DNA of 43,314 nucleotides, taken from positions 1 through 43,314 of the forward strand of contig JANBPT010000337.1 in NCBI GenBank assembly GCA_027575765.1, in the 5' to 3' direction. The notes below the pieces were generated by a model, which saw only the letters and a program-made list of their open reading frames with translations, was not told the DNA's origin and made no database searches. This document shows positions 27,295 through 37,288 of the stretch, one piece after another. Origin of the DNA: Tieghemiomyces parasiticus (taxonomy: Eukaryota > Kickxellomycota > Dimargaritomycetes > Dimargaritales > Dimargaritaceae). The position numbers and the translations under genes are program-made. Position 1 is the first letter of the stretch. Each line of letters opens with the position of its first letter.

Positions 27295-29013
27295 TTACAA
27301 AGACTGGGAGGCAATGTAGGGGTGCATCGATTGGGTCATTCTCATATCGAGGCCCAATGCAGGCGAAGCAATAACGGCGACGGTGGACAGGTCATATGGC
27401 GCAACTGTGTCGAGACTCTCACTACCCGTAGAAGCGGTAGCGACATCCATAGTTGTTGACAAGAAGGTCTGAATGTCGGGTAAGGTGGCGGAAATTTCGC
27501 TTCGAGTGTTCAAAGACGTCGCCGTTACAGCTGAGGCGGTCTCGTCAACGGACCCCCGGGTGCTGTCGGCAGGGGTGGATTGGCCCTGGACAGCCTGCGT
27601 CCGGTGTCGGTAAATGGAATCGTGGTGATGGCCGGTAGGGTTGGTCTCGGTCGCGGCGGTGGCATACTGGTAAGGTGATGGACTGGGGTTGTAAATGGAC
27701 GAAGCGGTGGAAGGTACCGTTCCGCCATACGGTGCGAAGGCAGTATACTCGGCGGGATACCCCGCGTGCTTGGGTTGACCATAGTACTGGTGGCTGTCAT
27801 GGGTGTAGGTGGTGGAAGAATCGCCCCCGTTCGGCAGGGTTGTGGTTGTTGGGTAACAGCTAGGGTCGTGGTTCCCTGAAGGGATGTCGGTTCCCGAATG
27901 GGGGCTGGGCGGAAATTGAGTTGTATCTTTCGTGGCCCCTGCCGGGCCCGGCGTCGTAGTAGCGGTGGTGATGGTGGTGGACATGGCAGTTGGCGCGTAG
28001 TAGTCGCCGTAAGCAGAGCCAACCGCGGACACGGTGGCGGCCATAGCGGTCGCATCGTATGGGTTGCTGTTCGGATACACGCCGTGGGCAGTCGTTGGGG
28101 CTTGGTCGCCATAATAGTGATCGTAATCCTGGGCGTAGTAGGTCGCATAGGGGCCTTGGAGCTCAGCACCGGAGGCCCCATGAGTGTACGTGGCGGGGTC
28201 CTGCGAGTAGTAACCCTCAGCGACTCCAGCCATCGGGGTGGACTGGTATCCATAGTTGTAGGCGTACGCGTCAGGGTAGCCGGCGCCGGTAGCATAGTCC
28301 GGGTAAGTAGAAGTGGCAGCAGCGGTGCTGCTGGAGGTGTTTGATGCACCGGTGGCGTTCGGATCGATGGAGAGATTGTCATCCGAAGCTATCGGAGCGG
28401 GCACGCCCGTCTGCGGCGGGCAGTGGTGGGCCATAGTGGGGGTCGGGTACCCGGTCTTGTAAGCCTGAGAAGTCGGCGGCGGGTGTTGCTGTTGGGGTGC
28501 TGATGCCGAATGAGGGTACCCGTAAGGCAGGTACGGCGCGTATTCCGTTTGATACCCTGGGTGTTCCATACCGTACGGATGATAGCCGTGGTCATAGCGG
28601 TCCCGGCCACTCTTCTGAGCCTGGCGACGGATGTGGACGAGGAGGTCACGCCGGCCCTTCTGGAAGTACGGGTGCTGGAACGTGCACTGATTCTTCATGT
28701 TATCACCACGGTTTTTGCGGGCGTCAGACTTGCGGGTGAAGCCGTAAATGTGGAGCTGACGCACGAAGGAGTTGAAGACGCGGGTCTTGAAGTAAGCCGG
28801 GAGGACCACCTTGGTGAACTCCTTGATGTCAGTCACGTGAAGTATAGTGCCGGACGGGTCCCAGGCAATGCAGGAGGAGAAATCGGAGTTATCCATGCCG
28901 TCGTAAAGCTTGGCGGCGAACGGCGGAATGGTGGCGTTATCCTGCAAGTGAATCGGGGACTCACGACCCGTTGAACCGGGCGCGTAATTGGCGGAGAGGC
29001 TCATGTTGGCCAT
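27295..29013 (-). CDS. HSF-type DNA-binding domain transcription factor
   Basis: A single-exon gene of 572 residues. The heat-shock-factor-type winged helix occupies about residues 29-130: IPPFAAKLYD, then CIAWDPSGTILHV, LPAYFK, the recognition helix NSFVRQLHIYGF (about 81-92), and FQHPYFQKGRRDLLVHI. This fold binds nGAAn-type sites in HSF1, or related elements in Sfl1/Mga1/Flo8-pathway regulators. Unlike HSF1, no leucine-zipper HR-A/B follows; instead about 440 residues are low-complexity, rich in Tyr, Pro, Ser, Thr, Gly and His, of the kind seen in activation or phase-separating domains. Thus it is more likely a morphogenesis/stress regulator of the Sfl1/Mga1 kind than the essential heat-shock factor. 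It probably acts in the nucleus. Another in-frame ATG lies three codons downstream (MANM). Confidence 0.9.
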   Translation of the reverse strand: MANMSLSANYAPGSTGRESPIHLQDNATIPPFAAKLYDGMDNSDFSSCIAWDPSGTILHVTDIKEFTKVVLPAYFKTRVFNSFVRQLHIYGFTRKSDARKNRGDNMKNQCTFQHPYFQKGRRDLLVHIRRQAQKSGRDRYDHGYHPYGMEHPGYQTEYAPYLPYGYPHSASAPQQQHPPPTSQAYKTGYPTPTMAHHCPPQTGVPAPIASDDNLSIDPNATGASNTSSSTAAATSTYPDYATGAGYPDAYAYNYGYQSTPMAGVAEGYYSQDPATYTHGASGAELQGPYATYYAQDYDHYYGDQAPTTAHGVYPNSNPYDATAMAATVSAVGSAYGDYYAPTAMSTTITTATTTPGPAGATKDTTQFPPSPHSGTDIPSGNHDPSCYPTTTTLPNGGDSSTTYTHDSHQYYGQPKHAGYPAEYTAFAPYGGTVPSTASSIYNPSPSPYQYATAATETNPTGHHHDSIYRHRTQAVQGQSTPADSTRGSVDETASAVTATSLNTRSEISATLPDIQTFLSTTMDVATASTGSESLDTVAPYDLSTVAVIASPALGLDMRMTQSMHPYIASQSL

Positions 29014-32000
29014 AGGAGTAGAAAGCTACTGCTAGGGGGAAGTGTGGGGCGTTGGATATGCAGGTGACAAGATGGGGGTTGGTATGGTCGGTTGGTGTGT
29101 ATAGGTCAATATTCACCGGGAGCACGGTTTCAAAGAAGGTTAAGAAAAAAAAAGTAAAAATATCAAACGATGGGTGTCGTTGCGAAAGGAAAGAGGCGGG
29201 ACAGATCAAGTTGGTTAATAAACGGCTGGCTCAGAAAGGTGTCATATATCGACAGATAGGAGGGGGGGGGTTAAGCCAATCGCCAAAAATTTCAATGTAG
29301 ACGCGTCGTTGCGATAGAACCAACAACACAGATTGGTCTAAGCTCAGCGCGTTAGGCAAGCGAGACGGAGAGGGTAGAGGAGTAGCACACAGGCGTAGGA
29401 AACGCGCGAGTAGAGTATAGAGGCTGTCTGGAAAGAAAAAAGAGGTTGTGGTTGACGCAGCTGGTGGCGGTAGCACAGACCGCGCGGATGAAACAGTAAA
29501 TGTCTGGGTCGTAAATAGGCAGAGGATAGCAGGGGGCAAGTAGGTTGGCGCAGTGTAGCGGACCTTGCTAATGAAACGGAAAAACCCCGGGGAGGTAGTC
29601 GCGGGCTAAGCGGGCGGTAGAGATAAGGCGAGAATGGGCCGTGCAGTAAGGTGCGAGGAGATATTGAGAGCGAGGGGCAGCGTTGAATTCCCAATTCGAA
29701 GAGGAACACGGTGGGGGTTTTATATAAGCGTGGTCGTGGCGGTGACGGAGGCCATGGGTAACAAAGAAGGGTTGAAGGAAGGGGGGAAGGGAGAGGGGAA
29801 CGCGGACGGAGGGTCTATCGAGAACGGCCGGGCCACGGACCATGGTTGCAAAGGGAGAGGGATAAGGAAGAAGACGGAGGGACCCAGGTTGTGAGAGGGC
29901 GGTGAAAGTCTGGGCGATGGGGCGCTCCGGACACCCTGTCCCAAGCCACAACGAATGAAGGCACAGTAAAAAAAAATGGCCCCAAAATAACAAAGAAGTG
30001 GGCGAAAGGTTGAGGTTGGCCTTACTGCCTATCCCATCATCCCCTCCCCCCACTTTCTCGCATTCTGCCACAGCCCCGACGAGGCCGGGAGAGGCGCGGA
30101 CACACGCAGACCCTGCAGAAGAAAGACCGTCACGGTCCTATAAGCGACGCCGGAGAAACGGATCGGGTCCCCGCCTTCGTTGCCGTGTCGTTTGCCATTC
30201 GATGCAATCGCCCCTTCCGGCCAGTCACTCGACGATTAGTAGGGGACCGCTCGCCTCACGAGGCAGGGATGACCCGGCCGTCTTTCACGCTGGCCTGCAC
30301 CTCACTTGCCCTTCCTCCTCTTTGTTTGCATTGGTTCGGCTCCGTTGGTCAAAAACCGCTCAGAATTGTTGCCACCCCGTACTTCCTCTCCTGCGCAGCG
30401 AGGTGTAGCGGATGTAGGACGTTTCCTGCGGGTAACTGTAGCCGTATTTGCATGGTCCAGCCTGACCGCTGGGATGAGTTTGGTGGCCACCACCTCAGCC
30501 ATTCTCTCCTTGGAGTTCATTAAGGTATGGAAGTGTGTTCCAACTCCGCCCTCCGCCTCGATATTCTCCCGCGTCCCTTTGCATGATCTTTCGAGTCGAG
30601 TGCCCCTCCCCCTTTTGGCTATTTTTTTACATCCCCATTCCGACCGAAGACCATACGGGTTCCCTTCACCTGTGCTTTTTCTCTTCGCTACCCAACAGTG
30701 GCGCTATCTATCGGAGGGCGGAATAAGGGGAGAGGTGGGGGGGCTCAGCATCTATGAAGGCCCGGGTCCTCCCAATCGAATGGGCCGGCGAAATACTAAA
30801 ACATCAACGGGTAGACGTAGGGGTAGGCAAGGGCGATAAGAATGTGGTGAAGGAAGGAAGTCAAGGCTAGCGGTCGAAATGCCGCTAGGGTTTGCACTGG
30901 TGTGGGAGATGGCCTCATTTCTAGTCCTCCCCTTACATTGCACTCTTGGCCGTATCAACTTCCCACATCCCCCCCACCATAATTAAACCTGATGCCCGAT
31001 CGATTCCCGTGCCGCATTTGGCAATCCGACAGGCAGGCTATTTCACATTTTCCCCATTACACCTGCACTATTCTAAAAATTCATGCAATACTTGAATTAG
31101 ACTAGTGTCAAGAGTGTGCATTTGTACGCATAGGTTTGAAGTGTGGTGACTGTTCCGGCTGGGACAGCCAAGTGACAGCTGATTCATTGATGTATGAGGA
31201 GATGGGGCTTTCAGGGGAATGTGTCTATGCAGAGGAAACGGACGGAGAAGTGGCGGTCGAATTGCACAGCAAGGAGGGGGAAGTGTGAGGGTAGTAGGCA
31301 TTAGGCGGTGCCCTAAAACTGGATATAGTAATAATTGACTGCAATAGGGTACATGGGCTAGAACAATGCAGCGTGGTGGTCAACGAGATAGAAAGAACAA
31401 GCTGTACAGGGTTCCGACAGCCGCGCTGTTTCCCTTCGTATGGCGATGTCGGTTCGTTCTGCAACGCATTGAATCGTCATGGCTCGCTCAAGATCAGGCT
31501 TCACCACGTCCCGCTCTCCATTATACCACGATGGATCTACATACTTGACGATTCCAACCCACCAATAGAGCATTGGCCAATAAGTGATTATAGTAATATG
31601 TGCGCCCTCAATTACAATGCAGAGATCCGAGGGATGGCTCTACTTTAACCAAGGGTCGTTCTTTGTTAAAAGTGCCGACCAAACGACATCTTTACCGTTT
31701 CCCGATAGAGAGCCAACCACTTCTCTTCCCCTCCCTCACCCTTGGTTCAGCGCTGTGGAAAAAGCGAAACTTCATTTTTAAGATTTAAAAAAAAAGAAAC
31801 AGCGTGAAGAGGAGGTCAATGCTGAGTAATAAGTTGAAGTAAAGTGAGTTGCACATTATCCACTGGTTCGAATTTCACACACACCGTCTAGCACAGTGAA
31901 GACCGCAGGAAGGGGAGGGCAGGCCCGTCTATCGATGGAAAACTACATGGCGAGACGGCTAGTGTACAAGGTTTGCTATGTCGTGCTTGGGGTCGGATTC

Positions 32001-34788
32001 CATGCGACCTTCATCTCGCGGTGGACGGCTCGAACTATAATTCAGCCGCCGCTCGCCCATGGTGGCGGTGGAGGGGGGGGCTAGTAGTTTGAGTGGAGTG
32101 TGACTCAAGCCCATGTTAAAGGACAAAAAGGCCTGGTGGTCGGGCCTACAGACGTTACACAAGTAAAGGCGAATTATATTCCGCGACCAGGCGCGTCAGC
32201 CGACTCTAGTTCGCCCAGGCCCTGGTCCCATAGCCTAACCGTGACAGGGGTGAGGTAGATTATGTGGGCCCGCAATCTCGTTGACACTTACCTTCCCCCA
32301 GAGGCTACAGCCCGGTCAAAGAGTTGGTTTCAGCTAGCTGCCAGATCTGCCTCGCTTCCGCATACGCGTCAGCTGCTAAACTGGAATATTAGAGGGTGAG
32401 GTTTCCCCAGACCGTGTACAGTTTCCTCACTCTGACCTACTAGCACTGAATCAAATCTATAGACCTCGTGTATCTGCACCTGGGCCATCAAACGTTTGCC
32501 ACGGTTACCAGTGCAGATTAAGACAGGGCGTGGGGCGGGAGGAATGAGGGAGTATCCACCAAAAACCACCATTTGAACGTAGTGAACTCGGCCCCGGTAG
32601 TTCTAGTTCAGCGTCATAAGCGCGAAGGTTTAAGCTGGCATCACCTTCACAGAACCTATTACAGGAAAGCTGCCTTATCCGCTCATAACTAGAGGCCCAA
32701 ATTCGGGTGCTAATTCTGGCTATTCGCCCGGGGCTAATGTACCTATTTTGCTATCGTACTAGCCACCCGCAGCTATACCACCTTCAGCTCATGCGGGAAT
32801 GGAGGCACCAGATTCTAGATCATTATAGTTTCGGATATCGCTATACCATTCGTCTCACCCTGGCGTTCCGACGAACGACCCACAATGCACACACGTACAC
32901 TCATAACCCTAGTAGTACGAATCTAACCAATCAGTCAGTGGGCTATCTCGACCGAACTTTCGAAGCGCCTCCAAATCACACGGTTCCTAATCTTACCCTA
33001 TGTTCATAGTGGGCATTCCTGCCCCCCCCCTGATTTGGTCGGGAAGATTGTGGGTAGATACTCGAGGGCTGGCCTGTAGGATCCTATCATATTTTTCATA
33101 ATCACACACTGAAAAATGGTATTTTTCAACTCCGGCGCCCTAAACGACGGAACGCTGATGTGAGTGGCGTCCACAATAGCCCAGCTAGCCGGGGGAACGG
33201 ACGGCATTATTGGCCTCTTCGACCGGGGGGTTCTTCGCCTAATTCCCCGTCCATTTCTCGTCTGCTATTAGAAGGACAGCGGGGTTATGTCATTATCTCT
33301 GGGGCTACTTGAGGTTGAAACATTGTTCGAGTGGGGAGCAGTTTATAGGCCTATTCCCAAAAGATGAATGGCTAGGTAAGGGCCTGTAACTAACTAACGG
33401 TGCACGGGGGGGGGCTCAGTTGACAAGATGAATATAATGGCCGGTATTGCATATGGCATTCCGCCAAAATTCCTAAGCCCTCTCTTCCACCTTTGGCTCT
33501 GTAGAAAGTAAAACAAAAAAGCGATGCGTTGAGGACTACCCAGTAATATTCGGGTACCTACCTAGCACTCCGTGAGCCATCGTAGTTCGATCTATTTTTT
33601 GTAGCTGTTGGAGCAGACAGCACTTATGAACTACCCTCATAACGGCGAGTAAGCACCGATACGCAAGCGTGATCTGGCCATTAAAGATACCCATCTATCG
33701 CTCAATGCTGGACCGACCGGCGATAAAGAGAAGAAATAGGAGGGTGACGAAGGCAGGGAATAGAGCCGAAAGGGTTACACCCGTAGCATTCCGATTTCAT
33801 CGTTACCATACAAAGCGCAGTCACTACGCAGGGCCGAAACCTCGAACCGGCATGTCGACCAAAGAGAGACCGCACAGCCAGTCGGAACCAACAGACATGA
33901 CAAAGCGTTTCTGTATGCAAGAGATCAACAGGGCGTATTTTATTTTTAGCGTATGACGCCTAATCGAGGTGAATGGGGACGAAGGGCGGAGGGTCCGGGC
34001 CTTACTCTCGCGGGCCGGTGAGGTCCCGAACTGGAGTTGAAAGACGGCAGCATATCCGCACCTTATTGTTGAATAGTCGAGAGCTTTGCTTTGCCACCAC
34101 TGCCGACCAATTCTCACGTGAACCAGACATGGTGGCATGGCTTATGCGATGGCTCCCAACAGTGGCGAGCAGAGCAGCAATGCGCATCTTTAACGTGTTA
34201 CTTCGTAAGTGCCTGGGTCGAAAAGTTTAGCTTGAAGGCGCATTTTTTTTCCATCCCAAGTCCGCCCAAAGAGAATAGATAGAATGGCTGGCACGTACCG
34301 TCTCCCGGTCCGAACGTACCGCTCGCGGCAGAGCTGTACTTGCCCCTTGGCAAGCCTTGGCTCATAGGACCATAGTGTCATTTTATATGGTACGAAGATT
34401 GGACGACAGTTCCTTGGTTACTCATGTGGACATTACGAAATTGGTGCCCATGGAATTACATATGTTTCTCCACCATAGCCAAAAAAAAAGTTGGATACCT
34501 AAAAGTGACCCAGGCTGGTCTTCCAAAACAAGATAAAGCAGGTGGAAAAACGTGGAGAGGGATACCTCGCCAACTAACCCACACACCACAACCTCTCATT
34601 GCATTGGCATGCGACCTTGAGGCTAACACATCCTGGCCTCGCTCGACATTAATTCAGCCGCTTCCCTAATCACTTCCTACTTGCAGCCTCCTGACTCTCC
34701 CACCTGTTGATCGAATCAATGCTACACACTTCTCCCCATCTCCTTTCCACTCTCTGACCGACCGTATCGCCATCCCACCTTACCTGCC
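29014..34788. other. Long gene-poor interval (5.8 kb)
   Basis: The left part (29,014 to about 29,950) should be the HSF-type gene's promoter and leader; it is purine-rich on plus, so pyrimidine-rich on the gene's strand, with a TATA-like word near 29,719-29,728 that reads on either strand. Beyond that I see only short frames without motifs, poly-G/poly-C runs near 29262, 32073, 33022 and 33406, and a weak two-exon candidate at 30474-30839. The last 100 bp before 34,789 is C/T-rich, as for the SF3A2 leader. Confidence 0.4.
30474..30839 (+). CDS. Candidate small two-exon gene (weak)
   Basis: The frame MSLVATTSAILSLEFIK (30474-30524) ends at a GTATGG donor. A pyrimidine-rich acceptor ending CCCAACAG (to 30698) rejoins in the same phase to WRYLSEGGIRGEVGG and a basic Gly/Arg tail ending RRRGRQGR, with stop at 30839. 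The product would be about 63 residues with a hydrophobic start, possibly longer if an upstream exon joins, since the frame is open to before 30306. No family is recognised. The evidence is only the matching splice phase. Confidence 0.2.
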   Translation: MSLVATTSAILSLEFIKVWKCVPTPPSASIFSRVPLHDLSSRVPLPLLAIFLHPHSDRRPYGFPSPVLFLFATQQWRYLSEGGIRGEVGGLSIYEGPGPPNRMGRRNTKTSTGRRRGRQGR

Positions 34789-35622
34789 ATGGATTTTCAA
34801 AACCGTGCGGGTTCCAAGCCGGGCGCCGCCGGTGTGGCTGGCACTTCCGAGACCAACGTAGCCCGACGTGAGCGACTTCGGCAGCTTGCCCTAGAAACAA
34901 TCGACATCGCCAAGGATCCCTACTTTATGAAGAATCACCTGGGGTCCTACGAATGCAAGTTGTGTCTGACCCTTCACACCAACGAAGGCAGCTACCTAGC
35001 ACACACGCAGGGCAAGAAGCACCAGACCAATCTGGCACGTCGGGCGGCGATGGAAGCCAAGGAACATGGCGGGGATCGGCGAGTCGATTGGAATACCCTT
35101 CGGCGGCCGCGGGCCGGGCCGGGCCTGGGCGGCGCGGATGGCAACGGCGTGGTTCCGCGCCGCCAGGTCATCAAGATTGGTCGGCCCGGGTACCAAGTGA
35201 CAAAGATTTACGACCCACCACCGTCCCGCCAGTTCGGCTTCCTATTTGAAATCCAGTACCCCGAGGTCGGCGTGGATGTGACCCCACGCCACCGGTTCAT
35301 GTCGGCGTACGAACAGCAGGTTGAGGCACCCAATCGGGATTACCAGTATGTCGTGTTTGCCGCCGAGCCCTACGAAACGATTGCATTCAAGATCCAGAGC
35401 CGTGAGGTAGATAAGGCCCCAGGCAGGTTTTTACATTATTGGGATCCCGACCTGAAGAAGTACACGTTGCAATTTTTATTCAAAAACGAACGGTTTGGCG
35501 GTCGGGGTGATCGCGAAGGGCAAATGCGTCGGTTGGATGAACGTCGCGATGCACCCGAGTCTCTTAATCCGCTAAACCCTTACCAAGCTCCGTCGCTCGA
35601 ACCTACCTACGTGCGACATTAG
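34789..35622 (+). CDS. PRP11: Splicing factor 3A subunit 2 (SF3a66/Prp11)
   Basis: A single-exon gene of 277 residues, close to yeast Prp11 (266) and lacking the long Pro-rich tail of human SF3A2. It is a core part of the SF3a complex in the U2 snRNP, needed for branch-site recognition and prespliceosome assembly. The family hallmark is present at residues 41-90: KDPYFMKNHLGSYECKLC, then a C2H2-type zinc finger with C56, C59, H72 and H78 (LAHTQGKKHQTNLARR). The region 120-240 (KIGRPGYQVTK; LFEIQYPE; ARFMS-like RFMSAYEQQVE; YETIAFKIQ; GRFLHYWDP; YTLQFLFK) is the conserved SF3A2 beta-sandwich. The start is the first ATG in a C-rich leader. An AATAAA signal follows the stop by 68 nt. Intact. Confidence 0.96.
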   Translation: MDFQNRAGSKPGAAGVAGTSETNVARRERLRQLALETIDIAKDPYFMKNHLGSYECKLCLTLHTNEGSYLAHTQGKKHQTNLARRAAMEAKEHGGDRRVDWNTLRRPRAGPGLGGADGNGVVPRRQVIKIGRPGYQVTKIYDPPPSRQFGFLFEIQYPEVGVDVTPRHRFMSAYEQQVEAPNRDYQYVVFAAEPYETIAFKIQSREVDKAPGRFLHYWDPDLKKYTLQFLFKNERFGGRGDREGQMRRLDERRDAPESLNPLNPYQAPSLEPTYVRH

Positions 35623-35689
35623 AGTATCGTTTTCTTTAGTCGGTTATTGTTGAGCGTAAACCACTTCATCGGCAAGACTCGGTTATTCG

Positions 35690-35695
35690 AATAAA
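35690..35695 (+). terminator. Poly(A) signal of the SF3A2 gene
   Basis: AATAAA lies 68 nt after the stop codon, a normal distance for a fungal cleavage/polyadenylation signal. The gene on the other strand ends at 35859, so cleavage must occur within this 236-bp convergent spacer. Confidence 0.5.
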
Positions 35696-35858
35696 ACTTC
35701 AGGGGTGGTACGTGTCTATTGCAGCTACAAATCTCCAACTGGTACACTCAGCGTCGGTATGCCAGCCACCGTCAGTCGATGTAGCAAATGGCTCACAGCT
35801 TAGCGCTGGTTTACTTGTATATAGCATGAAGTATACAAGGTTGGGAGTGCCTGAGGAT

Positions 35859-36863
35859 TCACAGCTCCCGGATCAAGGGCCGTTTACTATCACGCTGGGT
35901 TGTTTCGGGCCGGATGCCTAAAAAATCCTGACTGGCAATGAACCGCAGACACTGCAGAACTCGCTTGTGGTCACGCCGGACATCTTGGGCGATCAGACGG
36001 CTGTATAGGGCCGTTGGAAGCTGGTTGTGCCCAGAGCTATTGGAAGCATTCAAGTACCGGGGTCCTTGGACGGTCTGTTGCCAGAGTGAAGGGCGACAGG
36101 TGAAGTGTTGGATTAGGTTAGACAGGTGCTAATATGCAAAGAAGGAATTACAGACCAAAGCCTCGGCGGGCATATCTAAAGAAGGCGGGAGAAGGGATGA
36201 TTGGTGAGCGTAAGTGATGTTCGCTACGCTTCTGGTTGAATACTAAAATATACTTACCCGTGACGAGTGACGGTCACCCCGTCCGCGTTTCGTTTGCCGT
36301 TGATCACTAGTTCGTTCACCAGAACCACGCGTGTGGTCCAACTGGACCCTGGTAGCGTCCGGCTGATCGGCTGATGTACAAAGCGGCACGGGTGGCAATT
36401 TGGTCGACACGGCATCCTTCTCGGGGTCCACATCGCTATTCTCAGAGTCTGACGGACCATCTATCCGATTTGTCCCGTCCGCCGTGGTGCTGCCTTCGTC
36501 GTCGCTGCTCGTGCCATAGGCACACAGGTCGGCTAGACTTTCCTTGGGTTGAACGCCCCGGGCGGTTTCCCCCGACCCTATATCTGATGACAAGGGTTGG
36601 TTTTGATTACCGCCCCGCCCACCTCGTCCGCGACCCCGACCCTGGCCCCGTCCACGTCCCCGGCCCCGACCGCGCGGGTGATGTCGGTTATTCCGGTCAC
36701 CGTTGGCTTCGGCCGGTGCATGAGTCTGCTCCTCAGCCCGCTTGGCGATATTCGCCTGGGTCGGGAATCGGCTCCTTCGTTCCGCAAGCCATTTGTCGAG
36801 GGCACCTGGTTGTGAGAAATTGGCTCGGAGACGACGTACGCTGTCTGTCTCTGCCCCGTCCAT
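35859..36863 (-). CDS. NUFIP1: NUFIP1-like snoRNP/snRNP assembly factor
   Basis: Two exons on the minus strand, 36863-36258 and 36074-35859, join across a 183-bp phase-0 intron (GTAAGT...CAACAG) to give about 273 residues. I start at ATG 36863; the frame is open further upstream only without an ATG. Residues 21-45 (LDKWLAERRSRFPTQANIAKR) match the NUFIP signature W-x-x-ERR-x-x-[FY]P-T. An RG-rich tract (about 60-86) suggests RNA binding. Exon 2 supplies a C-terminal helix pair, LIAQDVRRDHKRVLQCLRF followed by IASQDFLGI, like the conserved C-terminal block of fungal NUFIP/Rsa1 proteins. These proteins tether 15.5K/Snu13 and the R2TP-Hsp90 machinery during box C/D snoRNP and U4 snRNP assembly in the nucleus. 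Without exon 2 the gene would look truncated. It is divergent from PRP40 and convergent with PRP11. Confidence 0.82.
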
Positions 36864-37288
36864 AATGTGTACTACTTGTATGGAAGGCAAGGCGAGAAGA
36901 GAAACCGGAAATCGGGCAATGTCGAGTGACAAGACCCGAATGTGGATGCACTGAAGAGCGGCTTGGTTGCAGGGTGTCAGGCTGGTTCTCTGGCAAAAAA
37001 AAAGGAGGGGAGCTATACAGGCAAAATATAGAGGTCAGACAAAGAAGGTAAACCTCCCATGTTGGATGTACCTCGTTGGAAAACCCGCATGCATCCCGTA
37101 GCAAGGTAGGTTTTGTTGCGTGTCCCACGAGGTTTCTACCGTTCAACTAATCAGCTTCGCTGCCGATTCTCCCCCAAATCTTCCATACTTGCCATCGCTT
37201 GGCCGATTCCCTGGTTTGCACCTTTAATCGTTCCCAATCGACTGCCCAATTGGTCAGTTAAGGTTGCCAACGCTAGACCACTCACGCT
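36864..37288. promoter_or_regulatory. Shared promoter between NUFIP1-like gene and PRP40
   Basis: A 425-bp spacer separates the two divergent start codons, so it must hold both promoters. It contains an A9 tract near 36995-37003 (a nucleosome-depleting feature in fungi). No TATA box stands out in either direction, as is usual for housekeeping genes. Confidence 0.55.

Noticed and set aside
27525..28382. 285-codon Pro/Thr/Arg-rich frame overlapping the HSF-type gene
   Set aside because: It is a +1 shadow of the low-complexity tail and has no domain; the long open frame follows from the repeated codons.
36864..36932. 23-codon upstream extension of the NUFIP1-like frame
   Set aside because: It opens with TTG, not ATG; the first ATG in frame is at 36863 and starts directly before the conserved region.
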